NCBI GenBank assembly: GCA_964452105.1
Contig: CAYVLI010000065.1
Location: 1-10,155, forward strand
Direction: 5' to 3'
Origin: CAYVLI01 sp964452105 [NCBI: uncultured Nitrospinota bacterium]
Lineage (GTDB): Bacteria; JAUXIQ01
DNA length: 10,155 nucleotides
The position numbers were made by a program, and so were the translations under genes. Shown here piece after piece: positions 1-7,400 of the stretch (its first letter is position 1; each line of letters begins with the position of its first letter). The notes below the pieces were generated by a model. It did not search any database. It was not told the DNA's origin and saw only the letters and a list, made by a program, of their open reading frames with translations.

Positions 1-577
1 GCTTCTGAGATAGCCAGAAGCGTATTCTCCCGAGACTTCCATCGTTACGGTTTTGATGCCTGCCTCTTCGCCGGCCTGTATATCCAGGATACGAGTCTTG
101 AATCCTCTGTCTTCGGCCCAGCGCAGATACATGCGCAGCAGCATCTCTGCCCAGTCCTGAGATTCAGTCCCTCCTGCACCCGGGTTGATGGAGAGTATGG
201 CGTTCTTCTTGTCATTTTCGCCGCTCAGGGTCAGCTTAAGATTGAAGTCCTCCAGGCTCTTCTTCAGTTCCTGCAGGGTAAGCTCCATTTCAGGCGCCAT
301 CGAGCTGTCTTCCTCTTCTTCGCTCAGTTGAAGCATCAGCTCCAATTCCTCGGCTTTTTCTTTGAGCTTCTGCCAGGAGTCGAGGAAGGATTGGATGACC
401 GCCCTCTCTTTCAATGTCTTTTGAGCTTCTTCGGGGTCATCCCAGAAGCCGTTCCGGGACACTTTTTTGTTCAATTGCGCTATTTTTTCTTCTTTCTGAG
501 CCAGGTCAAAGACGGTCTCCTATGGCCTTCATCTTTTCCCTGATGATTTCACAATCTCTGGTTATTTCATCGAACAT
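1..577 (-). CDS. prfB: Peptide chain release factor 2 (RF2), 5' part, with programmed +1 frameshift; runs off left edge
   Basis: RF2 recognises UGA and UAA stop codons in the ribosomal A site and triggers release of the finished peptide in the cytoplasm. ATG at 577-575 is preceded by a strong ribosome binding site, GGAGG at 587-583. The zero frame encodes 23 residues (MFDEITRDCEIIREKMKAIG then DRL) and hits TGA at 508-506. Skipping one base after the CTT codon continues in a frame that is open to base 1, giving 192 visible residues. An acidic, helical N-terminal domain covers about residues 24-120. The class-I release factor block NPGAGGTESQDW lies at about 131-142, followed by EMLLRMYLRWAEDRGFKT. 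The stop-recognition SPF motif and the GGQ peptidyl-hydrolysis motif would lie further on and are outside the window. The gene starts 33 bases after the lnt stop, so the two are probably one transcript. RF2 rather than RF1 is indicated by the AEMLLRMYLRWAE block and by the recoding site. Confidence 0.95.
505..521 (-). promoter_or_regulatory. prfB: prfB programmed +1 ribosomal frameshift site
   Basis: Read on the minus strand the site is AGGAG (521-517), ACCGT (516-512), CTT (511-509), TGA (508-506), C (505). This matches the known RF2 autoregulatory element: an internal Shine-Dalgarno upstream of a slippery CUU codon and a UGA stop followed by C. When RF2 is scarce the ribosome pauses at UGA and slips +1 to read GAC. 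The RF2 reading frame joins directly after this point. The +1 frame has a TAG at 522-520 and no ATG, GTG or TTG between that stop and GAC, which makes an independent start there unlikely. In E. coli four bases separate the AGGGG equivalent from CUU; here there are five. Confidence 0.9.
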
Positions 578-610
578 CTTTCCCTCCTTATCCTTTGAGT
601 TGTTTTAATT

Positions 611-2176
611 TCAGGTACTGTAATTTTCAGGGGTTTTGTATCTGTTTCCGGCTATCAAGGGGGTTATGATGGTAAAGACCACCACGCCCCATGCGAAGAG
701 GTCTCCGAATCTGGTATAGGCGGTCCGCAACCCGGATGCCATTGGCGTCTCTTCGACGAGCCATCCGTCCTCAAAAATTTCCGTGCTCTCAATCACCGCC
801 CCCGAAGGTGCAATTAACCCGGTGATTCCCGTGTTGGCGGCTCTCACCAGGGATAGCCTGTTTTCTATCGCTCTGAATGCTCCGATGGAGAAATGCTGGT
901 ACGGGGCTGAGGTTCGCCCGAACCAGGCGTCATTTGTGATATTGACCAGAAATCGAGCGCCTCGCCTGGCTTGCCGTCTGGCCAGGTCTGGGAACAAAAT
1001 CTCAAAACATATTAGCACGCCGAAGGGGATATCCTCTACGGAAAGTAAGTCCGCTCCCTTGCCTTTGCTGAACTCTCCTTCGCCCACCACGATCTTGTCT
1101 ACGAAAGAGAATAGCCATTTGAGTGGTACGTATTCGCCGAAGGGCACCAGGCGCTGCTTGTCATACCTGCCTTTCTCCTCTCCATCTGGAGACAGCAGGA
1201 AAGCGCTGTTATAATATTTCGTCCCCCCATCGGCGTAGCCGTAGGCCGGGCTGCCGAAAAGCAGGTATGAATCGGCTTCTTCCGCCAGGCGCATTACCCT
1301 TTCTCTGCGCTTGTCCTCTCTCTGGAAGAAGAAAGGCACGGCTGTCTCCGGCCAGACCGTCAATAACGGTTTCCTGGTTGAGGTCTGCCTGGTGAGCGTT
1401 ATGTATCTGTCAAGGGTAAAATTGACGTTGTCATCGTCCCATTTGCGGTTCTGAGAAATATTTCCTTGAATCATGGCTACTCTTATTTTATCCGACGATG
1501 AAGCTATTCTGTCTATCTGTTTCAGCCTGAAATTACCGTACAGGTAGAGCGCGGCTATTACGATTCCTGCGGCCATTACCGGATAAAGTAATCTGCTACA
1601 CCAGAACTTTTCATTTCGATATTCAGTCAGAAATTGTATGAATCGAGCCGCCGCGGAGTTTACCAGCATCACCCCGAAGGTAACTCCGAGTACACCAGTA
1701 ATATCCGCCACCTGGATAAACTGCAGGTTGCGGTACTGCGAATAGCCCAGGGCGCCCCATGGGAAACCCAGGAAGAAGGCGTTCTCCCGCGCATACTCGA
1801 GCGTAGTCCACAGGAGAGGCACGAAGAGCCAGCTCAAATTTCCCAGCCTCTTCTCACAGAGGCTCAAAATAGCGGCGAACAGGGCGAAATAGAGGCTCAG
1901 ATAAACTATGAGGGCCGCCATCGTGAAAATGCTGGCCGCGGTCGGGATCTGGCCGTAAACCTGGAGCATGGGGGACACCCAGTATAGCTGCCCCAGGAAA
2001 AAAACCAGGCCGAATAGCCACCCCAGGATGAAAGCTTTCCCCGCCCCCTTGCCCCTCAAACAATGCAGGAGCGGAACAAGGGCGATCCAGGCCATCACTT
2101 CCAGGTTGGATTTGGGAAAGGCCAGCAGCAGCAATACGCTGCTCAGCAGGGCCAGTGCTACGTCTTTTATTTTCAT
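611..2176 (-). CDS. lnt: Apolipoprotein N-acyltransferase
   Basis: Lnt transfers a third acyl chain from a phospholipid to the N-terminal cysteine of diacylated lipoproteins at the outer face of the cytoplasmic membrane, the last step after Lgt and LspA. The 521-residue product matches the usual family length (E. coli 512). About six hydrophobic segments occupy residues 5-215, with the conserved FPWGALGYSQ block near 138-147. A nitrilase-fold domain follows at about 230-475. Its catalytic triad is visible: E277 in WPETAVPF, K340 in RYDKQRLVPFGEY and C390 in GVLICFE, followed by NITNDAWFG at 412-420. A last hydrophobic segment lies near 493-509. The ATG start lacks a clear Shine-Dalgarno, but the hydrophobic first helix begins immediately after it. 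The gene is followed within 33 bases by prfB. Family assignment is secure; regulation is not visible. Confidence 0.96.
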   Translation of the reverse strand: MKIKDVALALLSSVLLLLAFPKSNLEVMAWIALVPLLHCLRGKGAGKAFILGWLFGLVFFLGQLYWVSPMLQVYGQIPTAASIFTMAALIVYLSLYFALFAAILSLCEKRLGNLSWLFVPLLWTTLEYARENAFFLGFPWGALGYSQYRNLQFIQVADITGVLGVTFGVMLVNSAAARFIQFLTEYRNEKFWCSRLLYPVMAAGIVIAALYLYGNFRLKQIDRIASSSDKIRVAMIQGNISQNRKWDDDNVNFTLDRYITLTRQTSTRKPLLTVWPETAVPFFFQREDKRRERVMRLAEEADSYLLFGSPAYGYADGGTKYYNSAFLLSPDGEEKGRYDKQRLVPFGEYVPLKWLFSFVDKIVVGEGEFSKGKGADLLSVEDIPFGVLICFEILFPDLARRQARRGARFLVNITNDAWFGRTSAPYQHFSIGAFRAIENRLSLVRAANTGITGLIAPSGAVIESTEIFEDGWLVEETPMASGLRTAYTRFGDLFAWGVVVFTIITPLIAGNRYKTPENYST

Positions 2177-2205
2177 ATTTTTATATGATCTGCCGGAGGC
2201 CGGGT

Positions 2206-2340
2206 TCAGCCGACCTGCTTCCTGAAATGTCTTTCAAAACTTTCTATCGGCAACTTCGCATCTTTGGCGTTGTGGTATGTAATTTTTACGAAACGAGTTG
2301 TCGGGTTCATCGAAGTCCATTGACCTGGATTGCGAACCAT
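2206..2340 (-). CDS. Possible small protein, 44 residues, unknown function
   Basis: An ATG at 2340-2338 opens a 44-codon frame ending in TGA at 2208-2206. It starts 20 bases after the uvrC stop and ends 29 bases before the lnt start, so it fills most of the 184-base gap between them. A second in-frame ATG at 2310-2308 would give MNPTTRFVKITYHNAKDAKL followed by PIESFERHFRKQVG. The pattern (two beta-like stretches around a polar turn, then a basic amphipathic helix) looks protein-like rather than random. No Shine-Dalgarno precedes either ATG. I recognise no family. It could be a real co-transcribed small protein or a chance frame. Confidence 0.3.
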   Translation of the reverse strand: MVRNPGQWTSMNPTTRFVKITYHNAKDAKLPIESFERHFRKQVG

Positions 2341-2360
2341 GGCATGGTAAATTCACAGGT

Positions 2361-4211
2361 TCATCGTTCCAGGCGCTCCTTGAGTTCGAGGGCCACCTTG
2401 CGGGTGATTGAAGGAACCGTCTGGAGCTCTTCCACAGAAGCCTCCCGAATATGTTTGAGGCTGCCGAAATGCCTGAGCAGGGAGGCCTTCCGCTTTTCTC
2501 CTATGCCTGGCACTTCATCGAGGATCGAGCTAAGGCTATGCTTGCTGCGGATTTTTCTGTGGTAAGCTATGGCGAATCTGTGGGATTCGTCTCTTATGTG
2601 CTGCAGCAGGTGTTTGACCCTGGAATAGTGCGGCAGCTGCAGGGCTTTCTCCTGGCCTGGCAGGAAAACGTGGTCTATTTCAGAGGTCAGTGGGTCGCCT
2701 TTCCCACCGTTACGATTCCTTCCCTTGGCCAGTCCGATGGCCTCTATGCCTATAACGCCCAGGTCGGCCATGGCCTTGCGGGCGGAATTAAGGTGTCCCT
2801 TCCCGCCGTCGATAAGCAGCAGGTCGGGCATCCTCAAATTTTCCTTTTGCAACCGTTTGAGGCGGCGGTTCACTACTTCGTACATCATGGCGTAGTCGTC
2901 TATACCGGCTACCGTTTTTATCCTGTACTTCCTGTACTCGTTCTTTCTGGCCTCGCCTTCTTCGAATACCACCATGGAGCCGACGGCGGCCTGGCCCTGG
3001 ATGTTGGATATGTCGAAGGCCTCAATCCTCTGGGGTGGTTTCTCCAGCTTCAGCACCGTTTGCATTTCCTCCAGGGCCTTTTTCTTCCACTGTTGCCTGT
3101 TTGCCGAGCGCTGGAGGGATAGTTGGGCGTTTCGTCGGGCCATGGTTATCCATCGCTTTTTTACGCCCTTTTGGGGGGCCGTTATGTGCACTGGTGAGCC
3201 CTTCTTCTGAATCAGCCATTTTTGAAGAAGTTCTCCCTGGGCAGGCCTCCTTTCGAGGACTATCTCGCGAGGGATGTAGTTATCGTCGCTGTAGAACTGC
3301 TGCACGAAGGTGGACAGGACTTCATCCTCTTCCTCTTCGGTCTCAAAGGTAAATTCCTTGTTCCCCAGCACCCGGCCCTGGCGTACGAAGAAAAGCTGGA
3401 CGTTGCACAGGGACCCCAGGCGCTGGGTGGCTATGATGTCCTGGTCCTCCATGCCGGTGGAAATAATCTTCTGTTTCTCTATGACTTTTTCGATGGCTTT
3501 TATCTGGTCTCGCATCCTGGCGGCTTCCTCGAAGCGGAGCTCTGCCGCCGCCTTCTCCATCCTGTCCCGCAGCTTATTGGCGAGTTCGGTGTTCCTGCCC
3601 TGTAAGAAAAGGGATAAATCCTTCACGATCTTCCCGTAATCTTCCTTGCTTATGGCCTCTATGCAGGGCGCCGAGCAGAGCCCCATGTGATAATCCAGGC
3701 AGGGGCGTTCTGCTTTGCCGTCGATCTTGATGCGGCACTGGCGTATAGGAAAAATCCTGTATAGGAAGCGCATGGTTTTACGCATGGCCTTCGCCGAGGT
3801 GTAGGGGCCGTAGTAGAGCGATTTGCCTTTGCTTATGCGCCGTACTACGGTGAGTTTGGGATATTCCTCCTCGACCGAGAGACGCAGATAGGGGAAATGC
3901 TTGTCATCACGGAGCACGACGTTGTACCTGGGCTTATGGCGTTTGACCAGGTTGCTCTCCAGGATGAGCGCCTCCGCTTCCGATTCGGTGACTATGCAGC
4001 CTATCCCTGCGACCTGGGAGAGCATGGACCTGACCTTGGGGGTGTGCGCCGCGGAGTCCTGAAAATAGGACGAGACCCTCGGCCGGAGGGATTTGGCCTT
4101 GCCGATGTAAATCACTTCACCGCTGGAATCCCTCATCAGGTAAACCCCCGGCTCCCTGGGAATGCTCTCCCTCAGTTCGCTCGGGTCGGCTGGTATGGTT
4201 TGTTCTATCAT
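2361..4211 (-). CDS. uvrC: UvrABC excinuclease subunit C
   Basis: UvrC makes both incisions in nucleotide excision repair: it binds the UvrB-DNA complex and cuts 3' and then 5' of the lesion. The 616-residue product has all expected parts. The N-terminal GIY-YIG nuclease domain (about 15-95) shows GVYLM at 22-26, YIGKAK at 35-40, R43 and E85, for the 3' cut. Four cysteines, C159, C171, C179 and C183, follow. The UVR motif that contacts UvrB lies at about 215-250 (FEEAARMRDQI). The RNase H-like domain for the 5' cut has D400 (FDISNIQG), D439 (GIDDYAMMYE), D468 (LIDGGKGH) and H544 (RDESHRFA). Tandem helix-hairpin-helix motifs lie at about 560-616 (VPGIGEKRKASLLRHFGS). The ATG at 4211-4209 has no obvious Shine-Dalgarno, but the domain begins at once. 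uvrB lies upstream in the same direction across a 274-base gap with a hairpin repeat. Confidence 0.98.
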   Translation of the reverse strand: MIEQTIPADPSELRESIPREPGVYLMRDSSGEVIYIGKAKSLRPRVSSYFQDSAAHTPKVRSMLSQVAGIGCIVTESEAEALILESNLVKRHKPRYNVVLRDDKHFPYLRLSVEEEYPKLTVVRRISKGKSLYYGPYTSAKAMRKTMRFLYRIFPIRQCRIKIDGKAERPCLDYHMGLCSAPCIEAISKEDYGKIVKDLSLFLQGRNTELANKLRDRMEKAAAELRFEEAARMRDQIKAIEKVIEKQKIISTGMEDQDIIATQRLGSLCNVQLFFVRQGRVLGNKEFTFETEEEEDEVLSTFVQQFYSDDNYIPREIVLERRPAQGELLQKWLIQKKGSPVHITAPQKGVKKRWITMARRNAQLSLQRSANRQQWKKKALEEMQTVLKLEKPPQRIEAFDISNIQGQAAVGSMVVFEEGEARKNEYRKYRIKTVAGIDDYAMMYEVVNRRLKRLQKENLRMPDLLLIDGGKGHLNSARKAMADLGVIGIEAIGLAKGRNRNGGKGDPLTSEIDHVFLPGQEKALQLPHYSRVKHLLQHIRDESHRFAIAYHRKIRSKHSLSSILDEVPGIGEKRKASLLRHFGSLKHIREASVEELQTVPSITRKVALELKERLER

Positions 4212-4320
4212 GGTTTGTGTCGAATATGAAACTTACTCATGCCAAGGCTAAATTCTAGTTTTTATGAAACGCATTATTTATATTATGGAATACAAATTAT
4301 CCCGCCGGAGACAAGACTGG

Positions 4321-4412
4321 TTCCCTCCCCCTTTTGATGGGGGAGGGCAGGGTGGGGGTGATCCATGGTGTTTCACCCTCCCCTTCATCCCCTCCCGTCA
4401 AGGGAGGAGAAA
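4321..4412. repeat. GC-rich two-hairpin palindromic intergenic repeat
   Basis: The uvrB-uvrC gap contains a compact palindromic unit. The first hairpin is a perfect 9-bp stem, CCCTCCCCC (4323-4331) with GGGGGAGGG (4339-4347), around the loop TTTTGAT. The second is CCTCCC (4391-4396) with GGGAGG (4402-4407), around GTCAA. The two halves are imperfect inverted copies of each other: GGGTGA (4356-4361) pairs with TCACCC (4373-4378) across a short centre containing CCATGG. This is the architecture of REP/BIME-type or MITE-like non-coding repeats, which recur between genes. It could act as a transcription terminator or mRNA 3'-end stabiliser for uvrB. The flanking parts of the 4212-4485 gap are AT-rich and hold no gene that I can support. 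Confidence 0.75.
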
Positions 4413-4485
4413 TTTACTCAAGCAGAAAGATTATGAGTAATTATTCATGTCGTCATGTATAGATTATTTTGACAACCGGAATTAT

Positions 4486-6489
4486 TCAGTTCACAGTGGT
4501 TCCTAATTCTGCTTTTCTAAGCTGCCGGATTTTGTCTCTTATCTCCGCCGCCTTCTCGAACTCCAGTTCTTTGGCTGCCTGATTCATCTCCTTTTCGAGC
4601 TTCCGGATGGCCTCAGGCAGTTTTTCCTGAGCCATATATTCCTCTACTTTTTCCGCAGCCAAAGGCACGGCATAGTAATCCCGTTCGTACACACTGCCCA
4701 GAATGTTTCGTATGGACTTCTTTATGGAGGAAGGGGTGATGTTGTTGGCGCGGTTGAATTCCATCTGTTTTTTGCGCCTGCGCTCCGTTTCTTTGATCGA
4801 ATTTATAATGGCAGGGGTCATCTTGTCGGCATACAGGATGACCGTCCCGTCTATGTTTCTGGCCGCTCGCCCCATGGTCTGTATCAGAGCGGTCTGTGAG
4901 CGGAGGTATCCTTCCTTGTCTGCATCGAGGATTGCCACCAGGGATACTTCGGGCAGGTCTAACCCCTCCCTGAGCAGGTTTATCCCCACCAGGACGTCGA
5001 ACTCGCCCAGACGCAGGTCGCGTATTATCTCCGTCCGCTCCAGGGTATCGATATCGGAATGCATATAGCGCACCCGCAGGCCCAGGTCCTGGTAGTATTC
5101 GGTGAGGTCTTCCGAAAAGCGCTTGGTCAGGGTGGTGACGAGGATACGTTGTTCCTTCTCGGCTCGCTTGTTTATCTCGCCCATAAGGTGGTCCACCTGC
5201 CCTTTGGTAGGCTCGATTTTCACTACCGGGTCTGTTAACCCCGTGGGTCTAATCAACTGTTCCACCACCAGCCCACCGCTTTTTTCGAGTTCATACCCGG
5301 CGGGAGTGGCCGAGACGTAGATAACCCTGTTCACGGCTTTTTCGAATTCTCCGAAGTTGAGCGGCCTGTTGTCCAGGGCGGAGGGGAGCCTGAATCCGTA
5401 CTCGACCAGCGTGCGCTTTCGGGACTGGTCTCCAACGTACATCCCCTTAATCTGAGGCATGGTGACGTGGCTCTCGTCTATTATCACCAGCGAGTCATCG
5501 GGATAATAGTCGAGCAGGGTGTTTGGCGGCTCTCCGGCCTGTCTCCCGTCCAGCCATCGGGAGTAGTTTTCTATTCCCTGGCAGTAGCCTATCTCCCTCA
5601 TCATCTCGATGTCGAACAGGGTGCGCTGCTGGAGCCTCTGGGCTTCGAGGAGTTTGCCTTCCTTCTCGAAGTGGGCGACTCTCCCGGCCAGTTCCCGTTT
5701 AATGCCTCCGATGGCTTCCTTCAGGCGCTGCTCGGGAGTGACGAAATGGCTGCCGGGATATATGGTGGTGGAGGAGAGCTTTTCCTGCATCGCTCCCGTG
5801 AGGGGGTCTATGCGGCTGATGCTTTCCACTTCGTCGCCGAAGAACTCCACTCTTATGGCGGACTCCCATTCGTGGGAGGGCATTATCTCCACCACGTCTC
5901 CCCTGACCCTGAAGGCGCCTCTTCTGAAATCTATGTCGCTTCTCCGGTACTGTATTTGAACCAGTTTGTGCAGCAATTCATCTCGGTCCAGCCTGTCTCC
6001 TTCTTCCAGATATACCATCATTCCGTGGTACAGTTCCGGGGAGCCCAGTCCGTAAATGCAGGATACGCTGGCCACGATTATCACATCTCTCCGCTCCAGG
6101 AGCGACCTGGTAGCGGCGTGGCGCATCTTGTCGATTTCGTCGTTTATGCTTGCGTCCTTCTCGATGTAGGTGTCGGTGCGGGGCAGGTACGCTTCAGGTT
6201 GATAGTAATCGTAGTAGCTTACGAAATACTCCACGGCGTTGCAGGGGAAGAAATCCCTGAATTCGCTGTATAGCTGCGCTGCAAGTGTTTTGTTGTGGAC
6301 GATCACCAGCGTCGGTTTCTGTAACCGTTCGATGACATTGGCGACCGTATAGGTCTTGCCCGACCCGGTGACGCCCAATAGCACCTGGTGTTCCACCCCG
6401 GACGTTATGTTTTCCGAGAGGTTTTCTATAGCCTGGGGTTGATCGCCTTTCGGAGCGAAATCAGAAACGAGTTGGAATTTGCCGGTCAT
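4486..6489 (-). CDS. uvrB: UvrABC excinuclease subunit B
   Basis: UvrB is the damage-verifying, ATP-dependent helicase-like subunit of nucleotide excision repair; it is loaded by UvrA and then recruits UvrC. The 667 residues match family length (E. coli 673). Visible motifs in order are: KGDQPQAI (14-21); Walker A GVTGSGKT (39-46); [13 protein letters not shown] (65-77); the beta-hairpin that clamps DNA, starting [16 protein letters not shown] (88-103); the DEAD-like IIDESH (336-341); YVSATP (391-396); the motif VI block QTMGRAARN (537-545); and a C-terminal UVR motif (about 624-659, [11 protein letters not shown]) that pairs with the UVR motif of UvrC. ATG at 6489-6487 gives the standard N-terminus ([17 protein letters not shown]) although no Shine-Dalgarno is seen. 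A candidate promoter lies 73-102 bases upstream of the start. uvrC follows in the same direction. Confidence 0.99.
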   Translation of the reverse strand: MTGKFQLVSDFAPKGDQPQAIENLSENITSGVEHQVLLGVTGSGKTYTVANVIERLQKPTLVIVHNKTLAAQLYSEFRDFFPCNAVEYFVSYYDYYQPEAYLPRTDTYIEKDASINDEIDKMRHAATRSLLERRDVIIVASVSCIYGLGSPELYHGMMVYLEEGDRLDRDELLHKLVQIQYRRSDIDFRRGAFRVRGDVVEIMPSHEWESAIRVEFFGDEVESISRIDPLTGAMQEKLSSTTIYPGSHFVTPEQRLKEAIGGIKRELAGRVAHFEKEGKLLEAQRLQQRTLFDIEMMREIGYCQGIENYSRWLDGRQAGEPPNTLLDYYPDDSLVIIDESHVTMPQIKGMYVGDQSRKRTLVEYGFRLPSALDNRPLNFGEFEKAVNRVIYVSATPAGYELEKSGGLVVEQLIRPTGLTDPVVKIEPTKGQVDHLMGEINKRAEKEQRILVTTLTKRFSEDLTEYYQDLGLRVRYMHSDIDTLERTEIIRDLRLGEFDVLVGINLLREGLDLPEVSLVAILDADKEGYLRSQTALIQTMGRAARNIDGTVILYADKMTPAIINSIKETERRRKKQMEFNRANNITPSSIKKSIRNILGSVYERDYYAVPLAAEKVEEYMAQEKLPEAIRKLEKEMNQAAKELEFEKAAEIRDKIRQLRKAELGTTVN

Positions 6490-6561
6490 TTTTTCGGATA
6501 TTCTTTCGATTTAAAAGGCTGAAGTCGAGCGCCTCACTTAAGAATATATAGCCGAACACGA

Positions 6562-6591
6562 TTTATAGCGATACCTGAGACTGCCTTGCAA
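6562..6591 (-). promoter_or_regulatory. Candidate sigma-70-type promoter for uvrB
   Basis: On the minus strand TTGCAA (6591-6586, four of six matches to TTGACA) is followed after 18 bases by TATAAA (6567-6562, five of six matches to TATAAT). The predicted transcript would start near 6555 and leave a leader of about 65 bases before the uvrB ATG. It sits in the 142-base gap 6490-6631, which holds no other feature I can support. No complete LexA operator is seen near it. Confidence 0.4.
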
Positions 6592-6631
6592 CGGAGGCGC
6601 GGTAAGATAAACGTGGGAGAAGCGCTGCCAG

Positions 6632-7192
6632 TCAAGTTGCGGACATTGGCGCAGTCTGACTGACGCCTTGAATACGGAAATCCTCTGGAAGGTATTTGTT
6701 CCAGCTTTCATGAAAGTTGTTGATGGAAAACTGCGCCAGGTTCAGGTAGAAGACGAAGGAGGGTTTTTTCGGCTTTCGGACCAATTGCATGCAGGCCTCC
6801 CGAAGTGTCCTGTCGCCTTTTATGGTATTACAATTCTTGCAAGCCACGACTACGTTTCTCCAGCACGTTTTCCCGCCCCTTGATTTAGGTATGACGTGGT
6901 CTATGGTCATTTCAGGACTTCTCTGGCCACAGTATTGACAGATGAAACGATCCCTCTTGAAGACGTTTTTCTTGCTGAATGTCACCCCGACCATATGAGG
7001 CTGCTTAATGTAATAGCGGAGCCTGATTACGCTGGGAAGGCGAAAGGTAAAACTCGGCGAGCGCATGAGGGCTCCGTCTCCTTCTACCTCTTCTGCCTTA
7101 CCCTTGAGGACCATCTTCACAGCTCTCCTGGGATTGCAGAAATTGAGTGGTTCGTAAGTTTGATTAAGAACCAATACTTTATGAGGCTCCAT
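6632..7192 (-). CDS. Stand-alone HNH endonuclease family protein
   Basis: This is a small HNH nuclease-like protein (186 residues from the ATG at 7192-7190). The N-terminal part, VLVLNQTYEPLNFCNPRRAV, and the spacer PSVIRLRYYIKQP are typical of a widespread family of chromosomal stand-alone HNH proteins whose role is not established. The HNH domain (about 80-130) has two CXXC zinc knuckles, C85/C88 (ICQYCG) and C118/C121 (ACKNC). The metal/catalytic core is D98-H99 (TIDHVIPKSRGG), with N113 (WRN) and N122 completing the fold. Predicted activity is metal-dependent DNA cleavage or nicking. A GTG at 7213-7211 in the same frame could add seven residues. I prefer the ATG because a weak AGAG sits eight bases before it and related proteins begin close to the VLVLN block. 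The gene has its own strong promoter and no intron, intein or restriction-modification context, so a homing role is not suggested. Confidence 0.9.
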   Translation of the reverse strand: MEPHKVLVLNQTYEPLNFCNPRRAVKMVLKGKAEEVEGDGALMRSPSFTFRLPSVIRLRYYIKQPHMVGVTFSKKNVFKRDRFICQYCGQRSPEMTIDHVIPKSRGGKTCWRNVVVACKNCNTIKGDRTLREACMQLVRKPKKPSFVFYLNLAQFSINNFHESWNKYLPEDFRIQGVSQTAPMSAT

Positions 7193-7241
7193 ATTTGTTA
7201 CTCTGTGCTTCACCGGAGTTGATTTTTACATTTGAGCGGTT

Positions 7242-7271
7242 ATTCTAAGCAAACACGTAGTTTCCTGTCAA
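7242..7271 (-). promoter_or_regulatory. Strong sigma-70-type promoter for the HNH gene
   Basis: On the minus strand a perfect -35 hexamer TTGACA (7271-7266) is followed after 18 bases by TAGAAT (7247-7242, five of six matches to the -10 consensus). Transcription would begin near 7235. The leader would be about 43 bases to the ATG at 7192, or about 22 to the alternative GTG at 7213. It indicates that the HNH gene is transcribed separately from the dehydratase operon upstream. Confidence 0.65.
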
Positions 7272-7293
7272 TGTTAAAGTGGTCTAAGTAGTT

Positions 7294-7398
7294 TCAAACA
7301 AAGCGTATTTTAGCATTCCACCGGCGATTCAACCTGCTCTTGCGGGCCCGGAATCGACCCCTCGCCGATCGCCCGGAGCGGTAAGGCTTCTGTCTCAT
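7294..7398 (-). CDS. Possible arginine-rich 34-residue small protein
   Basis: ATG at 7398-7396 lies two bases after the TGA (7403-7401) of the MaoC-type gene, a spacing that permits translational coupling. The frame runs 34 codons to TGA at 7296-7294. It begins MRQKPYRSGRSARGRFRARK and continues SRLNRRWNAKIRFV. It has eleven Arg, three Lys and no acidic residue, as in nucleic-acid- or ribosome-binding peptides. There is no Shine-Dalgarno of its own. Arginine-rich frames arise easily by chance in GC-rich DNA, and I recognise no family, so this is a candidate only. The HNH promoter lies just beyond its end. Confidence 0.2.
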   Translation of the reverse strand: MRQKPYRSGRSARGRFRARKSRLNRRWNAKIRFV

Positions 7399-7400
7399 GT

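Noticed and set aside
2304-2366. Direct 9-base repeat GGTTCATCG and a small hairpin (TCCA/TGGA) in the uvrC-lnt gap
   Set aside because: The repeat is short, has two copies only and spans the uvrC stop; it is compatible with chance.
2451-3122. Plus-strand open frame (223 codons) opposite uvrC
   Set aside because: It is antisense to conserved catalytic parts of uvrC, with no ribosome binding site or domain.
5467-6273. Long open frame on the plus strand (268 codons) opposite uvrB
   Set aside because: It lies wholly antisense to a secure, highly conserved uvrB and shows no recognisable domain; it is a mirror of uvrB codon usage.
6551-6566. Possible SOS (LexA) operator near the uvrB promoter, CGAACACGA
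   Set aside because: Only one half-site of the CGAAC-N4-GTTCG type is present; the second half reads TTTAT, so no operator can be claimed.
7340-7385. T-loop-like GGGTCGATTCC on the minus strand suggesting a tRNA or tRNA fragment
   Set aside because: No acceptor stem, anticodon arm or D-arm can be paired around it.
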